Positions 1 to 8,737 are shown, counted from the stretch's first letter. The stretch: DNA of 64,000 nucleotides from Verrucomicrobiales bacterium (GCA_002698785.1 PAAG01000013.1:1-64000), one strand, 5' to 3'. Made by a program: numbers and translations. Notes: a model not told the origin generated them from the sequence alone.

Positions 1-1456
1 AGATATGACACAGCAGTCTGTCGTCAGTGCGATGCAATGTCAGGGTTGTCGCACAGTGTTTGCAGTTCGCTACATAACCACACTCCGGACAAAGAATGTT
101 CTTTGCAAATCCGCGCCGATTCAGGAAGAGGATCGTCTGTTCGCCATCAGCCAAGCGCTCCTCCATTAACTGGCGCAACTTGGTTGAGAGAATTGCGGGA
201 CCACCTTTGTGTTTCCGCGACTCCTGCCGCATGTCGATGATCCGGATCAACGGTAACTTCTGGTTATCGACCCGCTGCCGCATCGTCGCAAAACCATACT
301 TCCCATTGTGTGCATTGTTCCAGGTTTCCAGAGACGGAGTCGCACTCCCCAGGATCACCGGGCACTTCTCAATATGCCCACGAACAACAGCGATGTCCCT
401 CGCCTGATAGCGGGGAACTGTATCCTGTTTGTACGAATTCTCGTGTTCTTCATCGACGACGATAAGACCGAGGTTTTCGACCGGAGAAAAAATTGCGCTT
501 CGTGCTCCAATCACAATTCGAGCCCGCTGTTCCAACACTTTTCGCCACTCATCGTGGCGCTCTCCTTCTGAAAGACTGCTGTGGAGAATTGCCACCTGGT
601 CTTTCATCGATGCAAATCGACGCTTAAATCGATCCGCGGTCTGAGGCGTAAGGGCAATTTCCGGAACAAGAACGATCGCCCCCTTCCCTGCCTCAATCGT
701 GCTCTGGATCGCTTGCAGGTAGACCTCTGTCTTTCCACTACCGGTCACTCCGAAAAGCAAAATTGGTTTTACCTTTCCACCGTTCGCAATTTCAGACACC
801 GATTCCTGAAATTGTTCCATAACCTCAGCTTGTTCCGCATTAAGAGGTAAGGGCTTAGATTCAACGTATTCTATCTCGTCGCTTGGATCTCGAGTCACAA
901 TTCGATCCACCACCTTCACGAGATCTTTCTTCTCCAACGCCGTGATCGAACCTCGCGAAAACCCTTTCTCCCCAGTCAATTCAGCAAGACTCATCGACCC
1001 GGACTCGATCAATTCTGCCAAAAGCTCTCTTTGTCTCTTCTCACGACCCGAGAAAATCTCCAGTGAAGGCCCGCTGACACCTTCACAGACCTCCACAAAC
1101 TTTGCCGTTTTACGCTTCTCCTCATCCCCCCTTGAAGGTTTCGGGAGCATCGTTCGAATCACCGTCTCGATTGGCGTAAGATAAAAATCGGAAATCCAAG
1201 CTGCCAGGTCCATCAAGCCCGGGGTGAGAAAGCGATCGTCAGAGACGACACCCATGATGGGCTTCAATTTGTAAGTCAGTTTCGAAGTATCGATTTCTTC
1301 GGTTTCGGTCACGGTCCCAACTGAGACTCGATTTCGTAGAGGCACATTCACCCGCTGGCCCGGCACGACCTGCATATTCTCCGGCACGAGATACGAGAAA
1401 GTGAGGTCGCTGGTAGCACCATCGATCAAAACCTTCACCGCCGTTGCCGTTGCCAT
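1..1456 (-). CDS. priA: Primosomal replication-restart helicase PriA (3' end cut off by window)
   Basis: PriA is the 3'-to-5' DNA helicase that reloads the replisome at stalled forks. Reading the minus strand from the ATG at 1456 gives 485 codons that run off the left edge. The N-terminal DNA-binding region comes first, followed by Walker A (GVTGSGKTEVYL), the LVPEIALTPQ motif, Walker B with DEEH, the GSATPS motif, and FLNRRG followed by the zinc-binding cysteines (CPECG, CKHC) near the cut. The helicase C-terminal part lies outside the window. A terminator hairpin sits directly upstream, so the gene is separated from the outer-membrane protein gene. No clear Shine-Dalgarno is seen. Identification is firm. 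Confidence 0.95.
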   Translation of the reverse strand, partial: MATATAVKVLIDGATSDLTFSYLVPENMQVVPGQRVNVPLRNRVSVGTVTETEEIDTSKLTYKLKPIMGVVSDDRFLTPGLMDLAAWISDFYLTPIETVIRTMLPKPSRGDEEKRKTAKFVEVCEGVSGPSLEIFSGREKRQRELLAELIESGSMSLAELTGEKGFSRGSITALEKKDLVKVVDRIVTRDPSDEIEYVESKPLPLNAEQAEVMEQFQESVSEIANGGKVKPILLFGVTGSGKTEVYLQAIQSTIEAGKGAIVLVPEIALTPQTADRFKRRFASMKDQVAILHSSLSEGERHDEWRKVLEQRARIVIGARSAIFSPVENLGLIVVDEEHENSYKQDTVPRYQARDIAVVRGHIEKCPVILGSATPSLETWNNAHNGKYGFATMRQRVDNQKLPLIRIIDMRQESRKHKGGPAILSTKLRQLMEERLADGEQTILFLNRRGFAKNILCPECGYVANCKHCATTLTLHRTDDRLLCHI

Positions 1457-1468
1457 GTGTACAAAAAG

Positions 1469-1498
1469 AAATCGCCCTCCCGTTTGGGAGGGCGATTT
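1469..1498 (-). terminator. Rho-independent terminator of the outer-membrane protein gene
   Basis: A perfect 13-bp inverted repeat (arms 1469-1481 and 1486-1498, loop of 4) is followed on the minus strand by CTTTTT. It lies 52 nt past the stop of the 1551-2309 gene and just before priA, so it should end that gene's transcript. The + strand continuation has no U-run. Confidence 0.85.
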
Positions 1499-1550
1499 AC
1501 ACCAAGGTTTCTAGTAAGACTATAAAATCTTTTTAACCTTATTGGGTTCC

Positions 1551-2309
1551 TTAGAAGGAAACGCTAAGGCTGATTCCGCCGTAGAGGATATCAGCACCGC
1601 CGCCAGGAATCTGGGGTCCGATGTCGTTAGCTACCCAACCGTTAGGTGCACCGTTGTAGGTGATGTAAGGTGTAAGAGTCGTGCGGCAGTTCAGCTCGAT
1701 AGGCAGAGAAGCCGTTACGTAGTAGTGGTTCCAGTCGGAAGGACCGAAGTAGTTGTCCGAGTAAGAAACACCAGTTCCGACTACGAGGCTGATCGCGTCA
1801 GTGATGCCGAAGCTCTTCTCGATACCAACCTGGTGATACCAACCGAAGTCGATTCCGTAGTTCGTTTCCGCAGCGAGGTCGACAAAGCCGAGGCTACGAG
1901 AAACGTCGAGGCCGATTTCACCGTAGCTGTTAACTCCAGCGGACTCTGGGAAGAAGTAGTGAACATAACCAATGCTCACGTCGAAACCTGCGAAGGTTCC
2001 AAGATCAGCGCTGGCGTAGATGTCGAGCTCGTCATAGTTGGCAGGAGCGATACCGTTAAGGTACCAAACGCCGATGTTGATCGGAACCGCGAGGCTGTCG
2101 AAGGTGTAATTGACGTCTCCCCATACGCTGTCACGAGCTAAACGAACACCGTAAAAGACGTAGTCCGTGTCATAACCAACGCTGATTGATCCGCCGAGAT
2201 CGTAGCATTCTTCGATCGGTGCTTTGGCAACTGGTGCCTTGCCCCAATCACCCGCGTTAACGCTAAGCGTCATCGCACCGATAACTGCAACTAGGATTGC
2301 TTTTTTCAT
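1551..2309 (-). CDS. Outer-membrane beta-barrel protein, function unassigned
   Basis: A 252-residue protein with a signal peptide (MKKAILVAVIGA, ending at NAG) followed by alternating aromatic/hydrophobic strands and a C-terminal Phe (LSVSF), the usual signal for barrel insertion. An early segment (GYDTDYVFYGVRLARDS) resembles the start of Gcw_chp/TorF-type barrels, so it may be a small channel; that assignment is tentative. A longer open frame begins at 2384, but the ATG at 2309 gives a normal signal peptide and has AAGAGAG 11-17 nt upstream. The gene appears monocistronic, with a sigma-54-type promoter at 2394-2408 and its own terminator. This suggests expression under an NtrC-like activator, perhaps during nitrogen limitation (inference). 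Confidence 0.8.
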   Translation of the reverse strand: MKKAILVAVIGAMTLSVNAGDWGKAPVAKAPIEECYDLGGSISVGYDTDYVFYGVRLARDSVWGDVNYTFDSLAVPINIGVWYLNGIAPANYDELDIYASADLGTFAGFDVSIGYVHYFFPESAGVNSYGEIGLDVSRSLGFVDLAAETNYGIDFGWYHQVGIEKSFGITDAISLVVGTGVSYSDNYFGPSDWNHYYVTASLPIELNCRTTLTPYITYNGAPNGWVANDIGPQIPGGGADILYGGISLSVSF

Positions 2310-2393
2310 AATAGATTTAACTCTCTTGGTTTGAGATGTGGTCGTAATAACCTGTTTTCGTTTTTCGGATTTGAAAATCCTCACCTGTCCTAA

Positions 2394-2408
2394 GCAGTTG
2401 CTGTGCCA
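2394..2408 (-). promoter_or_regulatory. Sigma-54 (-24/-12) promoter for the outer-membrane protein gene
   Basis: The minus strand reads TGGCACAGCAACTGC, with GG and GC exactly 12 positions apart as in TGGCAC-N5-TTGC; the only mismatch is C for the first T of TTGC. A start about 12 nt downstream (near 2382) would give a leader of roughly 73 nt. An NtrC-family activator gene lies 6 kb away in the same window. Confidence 0.65.
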
Positions 2409-2532
2409 TGTTTTACACGACTTCTGTAGCTCCTGAAAAAGGGCAGGTGTGTTGAGAGTTTTAATGCTTTGTTCAAGACGCGCAACAAAAAAATGTGCAC
2501 CTTTTTCTAAGAAGGTTCCGTGAGAACCGTTC

Positions 2533-3369
2533 TTAATAGGTGGTTAGATTGTGAAACAATCTCGTAACTTGCTGAATTTCAGTCTGTTGCCCTTTGCTTG
2601 TTTTGCTCGATAGAAGGGCAGGAGCGATCCAGATTTTTTCCTGAAGCTCCAGAGCTTTCCTCGTTGTTCTCCCTTCTCCATTATCGTCGATTCGCACGAT
2701 TGAATCTCGGGAAATCTCGTTGTCAGCAGCAATGAGAACGAGCTCTCCCCTAGTGCGACCTACGCTCTTGATACGAGACACTACCTCCTGGCCCAGGTAA
2801 CAGCCTTTTTCGAAACTAACTGCTATCTTATCCAAACCTAGCTCGGCAGGGAATGACTCTCCGTTAATTTCGTAGCCTGCCTTGGGTATTAAAGAAAGGA
2901 GCTCAGCCTCTTCGACTGTCCTTGATGAGAGTTTTAGTGAGTCATCCAGGAAATCAGGCGTGTCTGAAGTCGTCCAGAGGTCCGTGCCCGGGGAAAAGAG
3001 TCGGGTCGTTTTCTTTCCTTCCAGGTTTGGATCAAGAACATGGAAGAGCCTACGACTCCCCGTTACATCTTCCCACTCGCAGTCGTCAGCAATGAGGTAG
3101 CGATCGAAACGCTCCAATAGGGTTTCCCGTTGGGAGAGTTCGCCGTCCACTATCAGAGCGTCCGTCTCTGCGGTGATCCAAACAAGGGCTTCTACTTTCC
3201 CTTTCGCACTGCATACGCAGGCGGGAACTGCTTTGTTCTCCAAGTCGACTGATACGTCGTTCGAGACTTGTCCGTTCAAATACCTGACTCGATCCGGTCC
3301 ACTCAGCCGGAGGACACAACGCTCTTCTACTTCGTACCAAGATCCCTGCTTTAATTTGTAATCGATCAT
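2533..3369 (-). CDS. ygfZ: YgfZ/GcvT-like folate-binding protein
   Basis: A 278-residue member of the YgfZ (IbaG/COG0354) family, folate-dependent proteins that support repair or assembly of certain Fe-S enzymes. The family signature K-G-C-Y-L-G-Q-E is present, followed by VSRIKSVGRTRG. The ATG at 3369 shares its A with the TGA of the upstream dehydrogenase gene (TGATG), so translation is probably coupled. A TTG one codon earlier is possible but less likely. It is the last gene of the manC-ruvX-dehydrogenase-ygfZ group. The C-terminal barrel is shorter and less conserved than in E. coli YgfZ. Confidence 0.88.
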   Translation of the reverse strand: MIDYKLKQGSWYEVEERCVLRLSGPDRVRYLNGQVSNDVSVDLENKAVPACVCSAKGKVEALVWITAETDALIVDGELSQRETLLERFDRYLIADDCEWEDVTGSRRLFHVLDPNLEGKKTTRLFSPGTDLWTTSDTPDFLDDSLKLSSRTVEEAELLSLIPKAGYEINGESFPAELGLDKIAVSFEKGCYLGQEVVSRIKSVGRTRGELVLIAADNEISRDSIVRIDDNGEGRTTRKALELQEKIWIAPALLSSKTSKGQQTEIQQVTRLFHNLTTY

Positions 3370-4235
3370 CAAGACTTCTTGCTCTTTGCTTCCTGGAATC
3401 TTTTCGCCACCACCGAGAAATCGAAATCCCCTAATCCTTTCTGCATTTGGCGGAACATCACGTTTGCAGTTGTTGACGATGCAGGCATCTCCACATTCAG
3501 CCGCTTACCCAGCTGCAGCGCGTACTGAATGTCTTTGAACATATTGTTCAAAGAAAAGTGGGTCTCGTATTCCTGCTCCACTATGCCAGGAAGTTTCATC
3601 CGTACGAGCGGCGAGCTACTCCCATTGTGCTCAAGTGCTTCGATCAGCCGGTCTGGATCGATCCCCGCAGCGTGAATCAGACCATAGGCTTCGGCTAATG
3701 CTTCGACAGTCGAAGCGGCGATCATGTTAGTAGCGATCTTCAGTAGCGACGCCTCCCCTACTCGCCCCAGATACAAAACTTCTTTTGCCGACACTTCTAA
3801 AATGGGGCGCATCTTTTCCAACACTTTTGGATCGCCCCCGGTGTAATAAACGAGCGCTCCTTTCTCCGCAGCCTCCTTACTCCCTGTGAAAGGCGCATCC
3901 AGAAATGACGCTCCCGTGTCTTTAACAATTTGATAGGCCTCCACGACAGATTCCGGATCGGAGGTGGAACAGTTTACGACAGTGTGCTTTTTCCCCAGCC
4001 CCTCTCTGAGAGCTTCGGCCATCTGGATGAGCGCCTCCCCATCGGTCACAAAAAGTTGAATCACATCCGTGAGCCGAGCCATTTCTGCCGGAGACCCGAG
4101 AAAGTTCGGCACCGGCTTCGGCGTACGGCTCCAGACATAAACATGACGTCCGGATTTAGCGAGCAACCCGGCCACTCGAGTGCCAATGATACCCAACCCG
4201 ATAACACCCACCTTTTCGACACCTTCGGAATCCAT
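3369..4235 (-). CDS. NAD(P)-dependent beta-hydroxyacid dehydrogenase (3-hydroxyisobutyrate dehydrogenase family)
   Basis: A 288-residue cytosolic oxidoreductase. The N-terminal Rossmann motif is VGVIGLGIIGTRVA, followed by the family hallmark DAPFTGSKEAAEKGALVYYTGG and the catalytic-lysine segment LLKIATNMI. The second half is the all-alpha dimerisation domain. Members act on 3-hydroxyisobutyrate, tartronate semialdehyde, succinic semialdehyde or related substrates; the sequence alone does not decide which. The ATG at 4235 is preferred over a TTG at 4292 because it places the Rossmann strand seven residues from the start. It lies between ruvX and ygfZ in one tight operon. Confidence 0.88.
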   Translation of the reverse strand: MDSEGVEKVGVIGLGIIGTRVAGLLAKSGRHVYVWSRTPKPVPNFLGSPAEMARLTDVIQLFVTDGEALIQMAEALREGLGKKHTVVNCSTSDPESVVEAYQIVKDTGASFLDAPFTGSKEAAEKGALVYYTGGDPKVLEKMRPILEVSAKEVLYLGRVGEASLLKIATNMIAASTVEALAEAYGLIHAAGIDPDRLIEALEHNGSSSPLVRMKLPGIVEQEYETHFSLNNMFKDIQYALQLGKRLNVEMPASSTTANVMFRQMQKGLGDFDFSVVAKRFQEAKSKKS

Positions 4236-4298
4236 AGTACTAATGAGCAATTGTAGAGCCGCCCGATTTCCAAAGCCACCGAATACTTCCAACGGACA

Positions 4299-4739
4299 TT
4301 ACCACGCCTTGTCCGGTTGCTCGTCCAGCCATCGCTGAAGAATCTCCACTGCCGCAGCCTGGTCGAGAATCGGTTTCGAATTTTTCGCCGTGCGTCCAGC
4401 TTCGTGAAGTTTCGCCATCGCATCAGAAGTCGAATATCTCTCATCGACTTCATGGAACGTGATTGAGTCTGGAAGCAACTTCTTCAAATCGACCATAAAC
4501 TTGCGCATCGACTTGGCAGTATCGCTCTCATCACCACTCATGTGGAGCGGCAGACCGACAACAACATCGTTGATCTCTCGAGATTTGATGAGTTCGCAAA
4601 TTCGGGCCAAGGCTCCCTCTCGATCTTTTCCCGGAACTGTCTCGAGCGGATGCGCGAGCAATCCAATATCGTCACTGACTGCCAGACCAATTCGAGCAAG
4701 CCCGTAGTCAATACCGATCGCCTTGGTCCACTCACTCAT
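4299..4739 (-). CDS. ruvX: Putative pre-16S rRNA nuclease / Holliday-junction resolvase-like YqgF
   Basis: A 146-residue RNase H-fold protein of the YqgF/RuvX family. It starts with AIGIDYGLARIGLAVSD, which carries the first catalytic Asp, contains GLPLHMSGDES, has the conserved Glu in VDERYST, and ends with LDQAAAVEILQ. E. coli YqgF acts in 16S rRNA 5'-end maturation; a resolvase role has also been proposed. The ATG overlaps the upstream manC stop by one base (TAATG). Length is normal for the family. Confidence 0.93.
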   Translation of the reverse strand: MSEWTKAIGIDYGLARIGLAVSDDIGLLAHPLETVPGKDREGALARICELIKSREINDVVVGLPLHMSGDESDTAKSMRKFMVDLKKLLPDSITFHEVDERYSTSDAMAKLHEAGRTAKNSKPILDQAAAVEILQRWLDEQPDKAW

Positions 4740-5809
4740 TAGAGAAACTCCGGCGGTAGCTCGTTTACCAACTTTTTGATGTCGTCGGCTTTGTCGCGAT
4801 TTGCCACCATCATTGCATCCTTGGTCTGGACCACGATCAGGTTCTCTACCCCGAGTAAGGCGACCATGGGCATTCCCGGTGTCGAGAAGACGATATTGCC
4901 GGAGGAGTCAATCGACAGAACCGGTCCACGGGAAGAATTCTCACTCTCATCCTGATCCAGGTACTTGGCAACGGAAGGCCACCCTCCCACATCATCCCAT
5001 CCGATGTCTGCTTCGATGTTGTAGATCTTCTCCGCATTTTCCATCAGTGCGTAGTCGATCGAGATTTTCTCCAAACCCGGAAACTGCTCGACTACTGTAG
5101 AAGAGAAATCGTCGGATGTTCTCAGTGCTTCCACAAAATCTGCGAGGCCGGGACAGTGCTTCCTGAATTCTCCGGTCAACGTTGGGATAGTCCAAATGAA
5201 GATCCCCGCGTTCCACGAAAAGTTTCCTTTCTCCAAATATTCGGCAGCAGTCTCCACGGACGGCTTTTCGCGGAAACAGGCAACCTCGTGTACTGGATGT
5301 TCCGGATTCGAAGTCGCCTCTTCCACCACATCTCCCCTCTCTATATAACCGTAGCTTGGGCAAGCCCAATCTGGCCGGATACCCAACGTTACAATTGCGC
5401 CGGTCGCCGCCGCATCGGCAGCGGCGCTCAGCACAGAGCGAAACTCCTCATTTTTCACGACGAGCTGATCCGCCGGAAGAGCGATCATTGTGGCATCGGC
5501 GTCCCTTGCCGCGATCCAACCTGCAGCGAGTGCAATCGCCGGTGCCGTATCTCTTCTCGCCGGTTCTGCTACGATATTCTCCTCAGGTAATTGCGGGAGC
5601 ACTTCCCTCACTCCGTCCAATTGCGCCTCGTTCGTCAAAACAAGAATTCGTTCGGGCGGCACGAGTCCGGCCAGACGATTGACCGCCTTCTCGATTAAGG
5701 TTTCCTCATCAAACAGCCGCAGCAGTTGTTTTGGCCGTGTATTTCGGCTCAGGGGCCAGAATCGGGTTCCGCTTCCGCCCGCCAGAATCAGTGCATATAG
5801 GTTCGCCAT
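4739..5809 (-). CDS. manC: Mannose-1-phosphate guanylyltransferase
   Basis: Makes GDP-mannose from mannose-1-phosphate and GTP for surface polysaccharide synthesis. The nucleotidyltransferase signature LILAGGSGTRFWPLSR is followed by PKQLL and later by EKPS and WNAGIFIW. At 356 residues it holds the nucleotidyltransferase domain and the left-handed beta-helix part, but no fused phosphomannose isomerase domain. First gene of a four-gene minus-strand operon with 1-nt overlaps, diverging from the membrane-protein gene at 5907. No other exopolysaccharide gene is adjacent. Confidence 0.94.
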   Translation of the reverse strand: MANLYALILAGGSGTRFWPLSRNTRPKQLLRLFDEETLIEKAVNRLAGLVPPERILVLTNEAQLDGVREVLPQLPEENIVAEPARRDTAPAIALAAGWIAARDADATMIALPADQLVVKNEEFRSVLSAAADAAATGAIVTLGIRPDWACPSYGYIERGDVVEEATSNPEHPVHEVACFREKPSVETAAEYLEKGNFSWNAGIFIWTIPTLTGEFRKHCPGLADFVEALRTSDDFSSTVVEQFPGLEKISIDYALMENAEKIYNIEADIGWDDVGGWPSVAKYLDQDESENSSRGPVLSIDSSGNIVFSTPGMPMVALLGVENLIVVQTKDAMMVANRDKADDIKKLVNELPPEFL

Positions 5810-5906
5810 AAGTTTTGTGACCAGAAAACAGAACTCTACGGTATTTGCAATCTTTCATGCGGGAAACTGTTGAAACCTCCGGTCAACGGGAGCAGTACCT
5901 TATTTT

Positions 5907-6773
5907 ATTAAGCGAACTGTCCAAAGTCCGATCCACTTCCCTGCCTTCCTATGTCTCGACGCTCCACTTGTAGCAGCAGGCTGGGCGGTAGCTCTGTGTC
6001 TTGACCTTTCCCAAGAACCGGACTGGTTGGCCGTCGGTGGTCTTTTTTTTGCAGTTTGGTGCATCTACCTTCTCGATCGTCTCTGGGACATTCGCAAAAG
6101 TCGATCCGGTTACCCGCTCACCCTTAGACATCAATTTGCCGTCGCCAACCCACGCCTTTTACTGGGACTCTCCATTTCCGCTTTATTAGCCGCCTTCTTT
6201 CTAATACTTCCAGAGTTTGACCGGACTAGACTGCGGAGTGCTTCGGGTTTGGGTTTAGTGGTGATCTTCTATTTCCTGATGTTTCGCTTCTTACGCCAGA
6301 GTCCGCTCGCGAAAGGGTGGGCCCAAAAGATTCCAGGAAAGGAGCTCGCGATCGGAATTTGTTTCTCGGCCGGGATTTTTATCGCATCGAACGCATCTCT
6401 TCGGTCAGTGGCTTCAATCATTCTTTTCGTAGCGGTCACGATTCTGTTCTCTGTGAATTGCTTACTCATTGCTGAGGCAGAGATTTCCATCGACCGTGAT
6501 TTTGACTCTGCTTCCTTTTTCGTTCGAAACAATGTTTCCTCCCTTCCCTATTCCTTATTGCTGGCAATTCCCACCATTGGAGGAGGAATTTTGCTTCTGT
6601 TTGGGGTATTTCCCATCTCGGCGATTTCGCTGCTTTTCTGCTCGGTTGTTACCTTGGTGATCGCATTCAAACGATTCCGTCCAGATCCTTTGCGCGTTCA
6701 ACCCATTGCAGATTCCATTCTCCTATTTCCCTGGCTCGCTGTTGGGACATGGTTCCTATGCGGCCAGGTCTGA
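5907..6773 (+). CDS. UbiA-like multi-pass membrane protein with no standard start codon
   Basis: An open frame from 5874 to 6773 encodes a protein with about seven hydrophobic segments. It carries motifs LDAPLVAAGW, YLLDRLWDIRKS, KELAIGICFSAG and NCLLIAE that I associate with UbiA-prenyltransferase-like membrane proteins of Verrucomicrobiota and Planctomycetota; function unknown. No ATG, GTG or TTG occurs in frame before the TTG at 6027, which would delete the first membrane segment and the LDAPLVA motif. Candidate non-standard starts are ATT 5907 (GGGAG 14 nt upstream, used here), ATC 5931 and CTG 5994. Either initiation is unusual, the frame is broken, or the N-terminus is dispensable. It is divergent from manC and followed by serS. 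Confidence 0.65.
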   Translation: MKRTVQSPIHFPAFLCLDAPLVAAGWAVALCLDLSQEPDWLAVGGLFFAVWCIYLLDRLWDIRKSRSGYPLTLRHQFAVANPRLLLGLSISALLAAFFLILPEFDRTRLRSASGLGLVVIFYFLMFRFLRQSPLAKGWAQKIPGKELAIGICFSAGIFIASNASLRSVASIILFVAVTILFSVNCLLIAEAEISIDRDFDSASFFVRNNVSSLPYSLLLAIPTIGGGILLLFGVFPISAISLLFCSVVTLVIAFKRFRPDPLRVQPIADSILLFPWLAVGTWFLCGQV

Positions 6774-6836
6774 GATGACACTTCGTTCACCGTTGATCCG
6801 TTGACGCATCAAGAGGGTGCATTACAATCAGCCGTC

Positions 6837-8111
6837 ATGTTAGATATCCGATTGCTGAGGGAAGACCCCGAGAGCGTAAAAGCGCGCGTGAAGACGCGTG
6901 GCGGTGACGCCTGGAAACTCGTCGATGAAATTCTTGAGTGCGATGAGAAACGGCGCTCAGGGGAGACAGAGAAACAGCAACTTCAAGCAGAGCGGAATCG
7001 TGTCTCCAAGCAAATCGGTGCGCTGAAGAAAGAGGGAAAGGACAGTTCCGAGATTGAGGCTGAAGTGCGGAAAATTGGTGAGCGCATCAAAGAAATCGGC
7101 GATGAAGCTGCTGCTGCGGAAGACCGCCAGATGGAGCTACTTCTCCAAGTCCCAAACATGCCGCATGAGGAATGCCCAGTTGGCGAAGATGAGGAATCGA
7201 ATCCTGAGGTCCGCGTTTGGGGAGAGAAGCCCGAATTTTCTTTCGAACCGAAAGACCACGTCGACCTCGGTACGTCACTGGGTCTCTTCGATTTCGAACT
7301 CGCTACGAAGATCAGCAGCAGTGGATTCGTAACCTTTACCGGCCCCGGCGCCAAACTGGAGCGTGCTTTGATCCAGTTTCTACTCGATCTCCAGACTGAG
7401 AACCACGGATACAAGGAGGTATCTCCTCCCTTTATAATAAACCGTGACAGTATGTACGGAACCGGTCAGCTTCCGAAATTCGAAGATGACATGTATGGCC
7501 TCGAGGAAAACGCCTATTTCCTCGCCCCCACTGCCGAGGTCCCAGTGACCAATCTGTACCGCGATCAGATCATCAAAGAAGAGGAGATGCCCATCAAACT
7601 CACGGCCTATACCCCATGCTTCCGTCGCGAAGCCGGTTCAGCAGGTCGAGAAAGCAGAGGACTGATTCGCATGCACCAGTTCGACAAAGTCGAACTGGTT
7701 AACATCGTCCATCCTGACGAGTCGTTCGACATGCTCGAGAAACTCACTGCAGAGGCGGAGACGGTTCTGCAAAAGCTTGGGCTCCACTACCGAACCATCG
7801 AACTCTGCACGGGCGATCTGGGATTCAGTTCTGCCAAGACCTACGACATCGAAGTCTGGGCCCCCGGACATGGAGGTTACCTCGAAGTCTCGAGCTGTTC
7901 GAATTTTGTCGATTACCAGGCTCGCCGGATGAAGCTTCGCTTCAAAGATGCCGACGGCAAGAATCGCCAATGCCATACACTCAATGGTTCCGGCACTGCG
8001 CTTCCGAGGCTTTACGTCGCTCTGGTTGAAACCTACCAGCAGGAAGATGGCTCGATTGCCATTCCGGAAGCTCTGGTTCCCTACATGGGGACAGAGACTA
8101 TCACCCCCTGA
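6837..8111 (+). CDS. serS: Seryl-tRNA synthetase
   Basis: A class II aminoacyl-tRNA synthetase charging tRNA-Ser (and tRNA-Sec where present). The first 110 or so residues form the helical tRNA-binding arm. Motif 2 is CFRREAGSAGRESRGL followed by IRMHQF, and motif 3 is NGSGTALPRLYVALVE. At 424 residues the length is typical. The ATG at 6837 (MLDIRLLREDPE) matches the family start; a TTG at 6801 in frame would add 12 unrelated residues. No Shine-Dalgarno is seen near the start. Confidence 0.97.
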   Translation: MLDIRLLREDPESVKARVKTRGGDAWKLVDEILECDEKRRSGETEKQQLQAERNRVSKQIGALKKEGKDSSEIEAEVRKIGERIKEIGDEAAAAEDRQMELLLQVPNMPHEECPVGEDEESNPEVRVWGEKPEFSFEPKDHVDLGTSLGLFDFELATKISSSGFVTFTGPGAKLERALIQFLLDLQTENHGYKEVSPPFIINRDSMYGTGQLPKFEDDMYGLEENAYFLAPTAEVPVTNLYRDQIIKEEEMPIKLTAYTPCFRREAGSAGRESRGLIRMHQFDKVELVNIVHPDESFDMLEKLTAEAETVLQKLGLHYRTIELCTGDLGFSSAKTYDIEVWAPGHGGYLEVSSCSNFVDYQARRMKLRFKDADGKNRQCHTLNGSGTALPRLYVALVETYQQEDGSIAIPEALVPYMGTETITP

Positions 8112-8125
8112 TTTGGCTATTTCGG

Positions 8126-8165
8126 GAAAAAGAAAAACCCGGAGCCGCGGGAAGCGGATCCGGGT
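8126..8165 (-). terminator. Terminator of the PII gene
   Basis: Arms 8137-8143 and 8159-8165 (ACCCGGA/TCCGGGT) enclose a GC-rich inner stem. On the minus strand the hairpin is followed by TTTTCTTTTT (8127-8136). It lies downstream of the PII stop codon and may also serve serS in the other direction, though the + strand has no U-run. Confidence 0.75.
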
Positions 8166-8171
8166 CGTGCA

Positions 8172-8189
8172 TTCAGGCGAAAGCCTGAA
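8172..8189. other. Small perfect stem-loop between serS and the PII gene
   Basis: TTCAGGC and GCCTGAA form a 7-bp stem. The loop reads GAAA (a GNRA tetraloop) in the + strand transcript. It lies between the PII stop codon and the main terminator hairpin and could protect a 3' end. No U-run follows on either side. Confidence 0.4.
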
Positions 8190-8194
8190 GTGAA

Positions 8195-8560
<366 letters not shown>

Positions 8561-8600
8561 TTAAATTGCGTTCGACTTTCTAGTCTCAAGTTCTTTAAAA

Positions 8601-8616
8601 GCATCTTGCATGCCAA
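8601..8616 (-). promoter_or_regulatory. Sigma-54 (-24/-12) promoter of the PII gene
   Basis: The minus strand reads TTGGCATGCAAGATGC followed by TTTT. GG and GC are 12 positions apart as required, and the match to YTGGCACG-N4-TTGCW is close. Transcription would start near 8589, giving a leader of about 41 nt. Sigma-54 control of PII genes is established in proteobacteria. Confidence 0.75.
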
Positions 8617-8623
8617 CGGCACA

Positions 8624-8645
8624 TATGAGGCATGGAAGCCTCGTA
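8624..8645. promoter_or_regulatory. Imperfect inverted repeat upstream of the PII promoter
   Basis: TATGAGGC (8624-8631) and GCCTCGTA (8638-8645) are inverted 8-bp arms with one mismatch and a 6-nt spacer. The centre is about 45 nt upstream of the predicted PII start, in the space shared with the divergent activator gene. It could be an activator binding site; it does not match the proteobacterial NtrC consensus. Confidence 0.35.
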
Positions 8646-8737
8646 GTATCAGGGGATTTTACTTTCCCTCTTTCTTTCTTGAACTTGTATGTGGTAAGTA
8701 ATTGACCACCGCCTGACAAGAAAATTATCGAATTCCC

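Noticed and set aside
2505-2535. Imperfect hairpin at the end of ygfZ as operon terminator
   Set aside because: The stem has a bulge, overlaps the stop codon and is not followed by a U-run on the minus strand.
8702-8730. TTGACC followed by AATTAT as a promoter giving a leaderless activator mRNA
   Set aside because: The -10 match is only 4/6 with 15-nt spacing, so a leaderless start cannot be argued from it.
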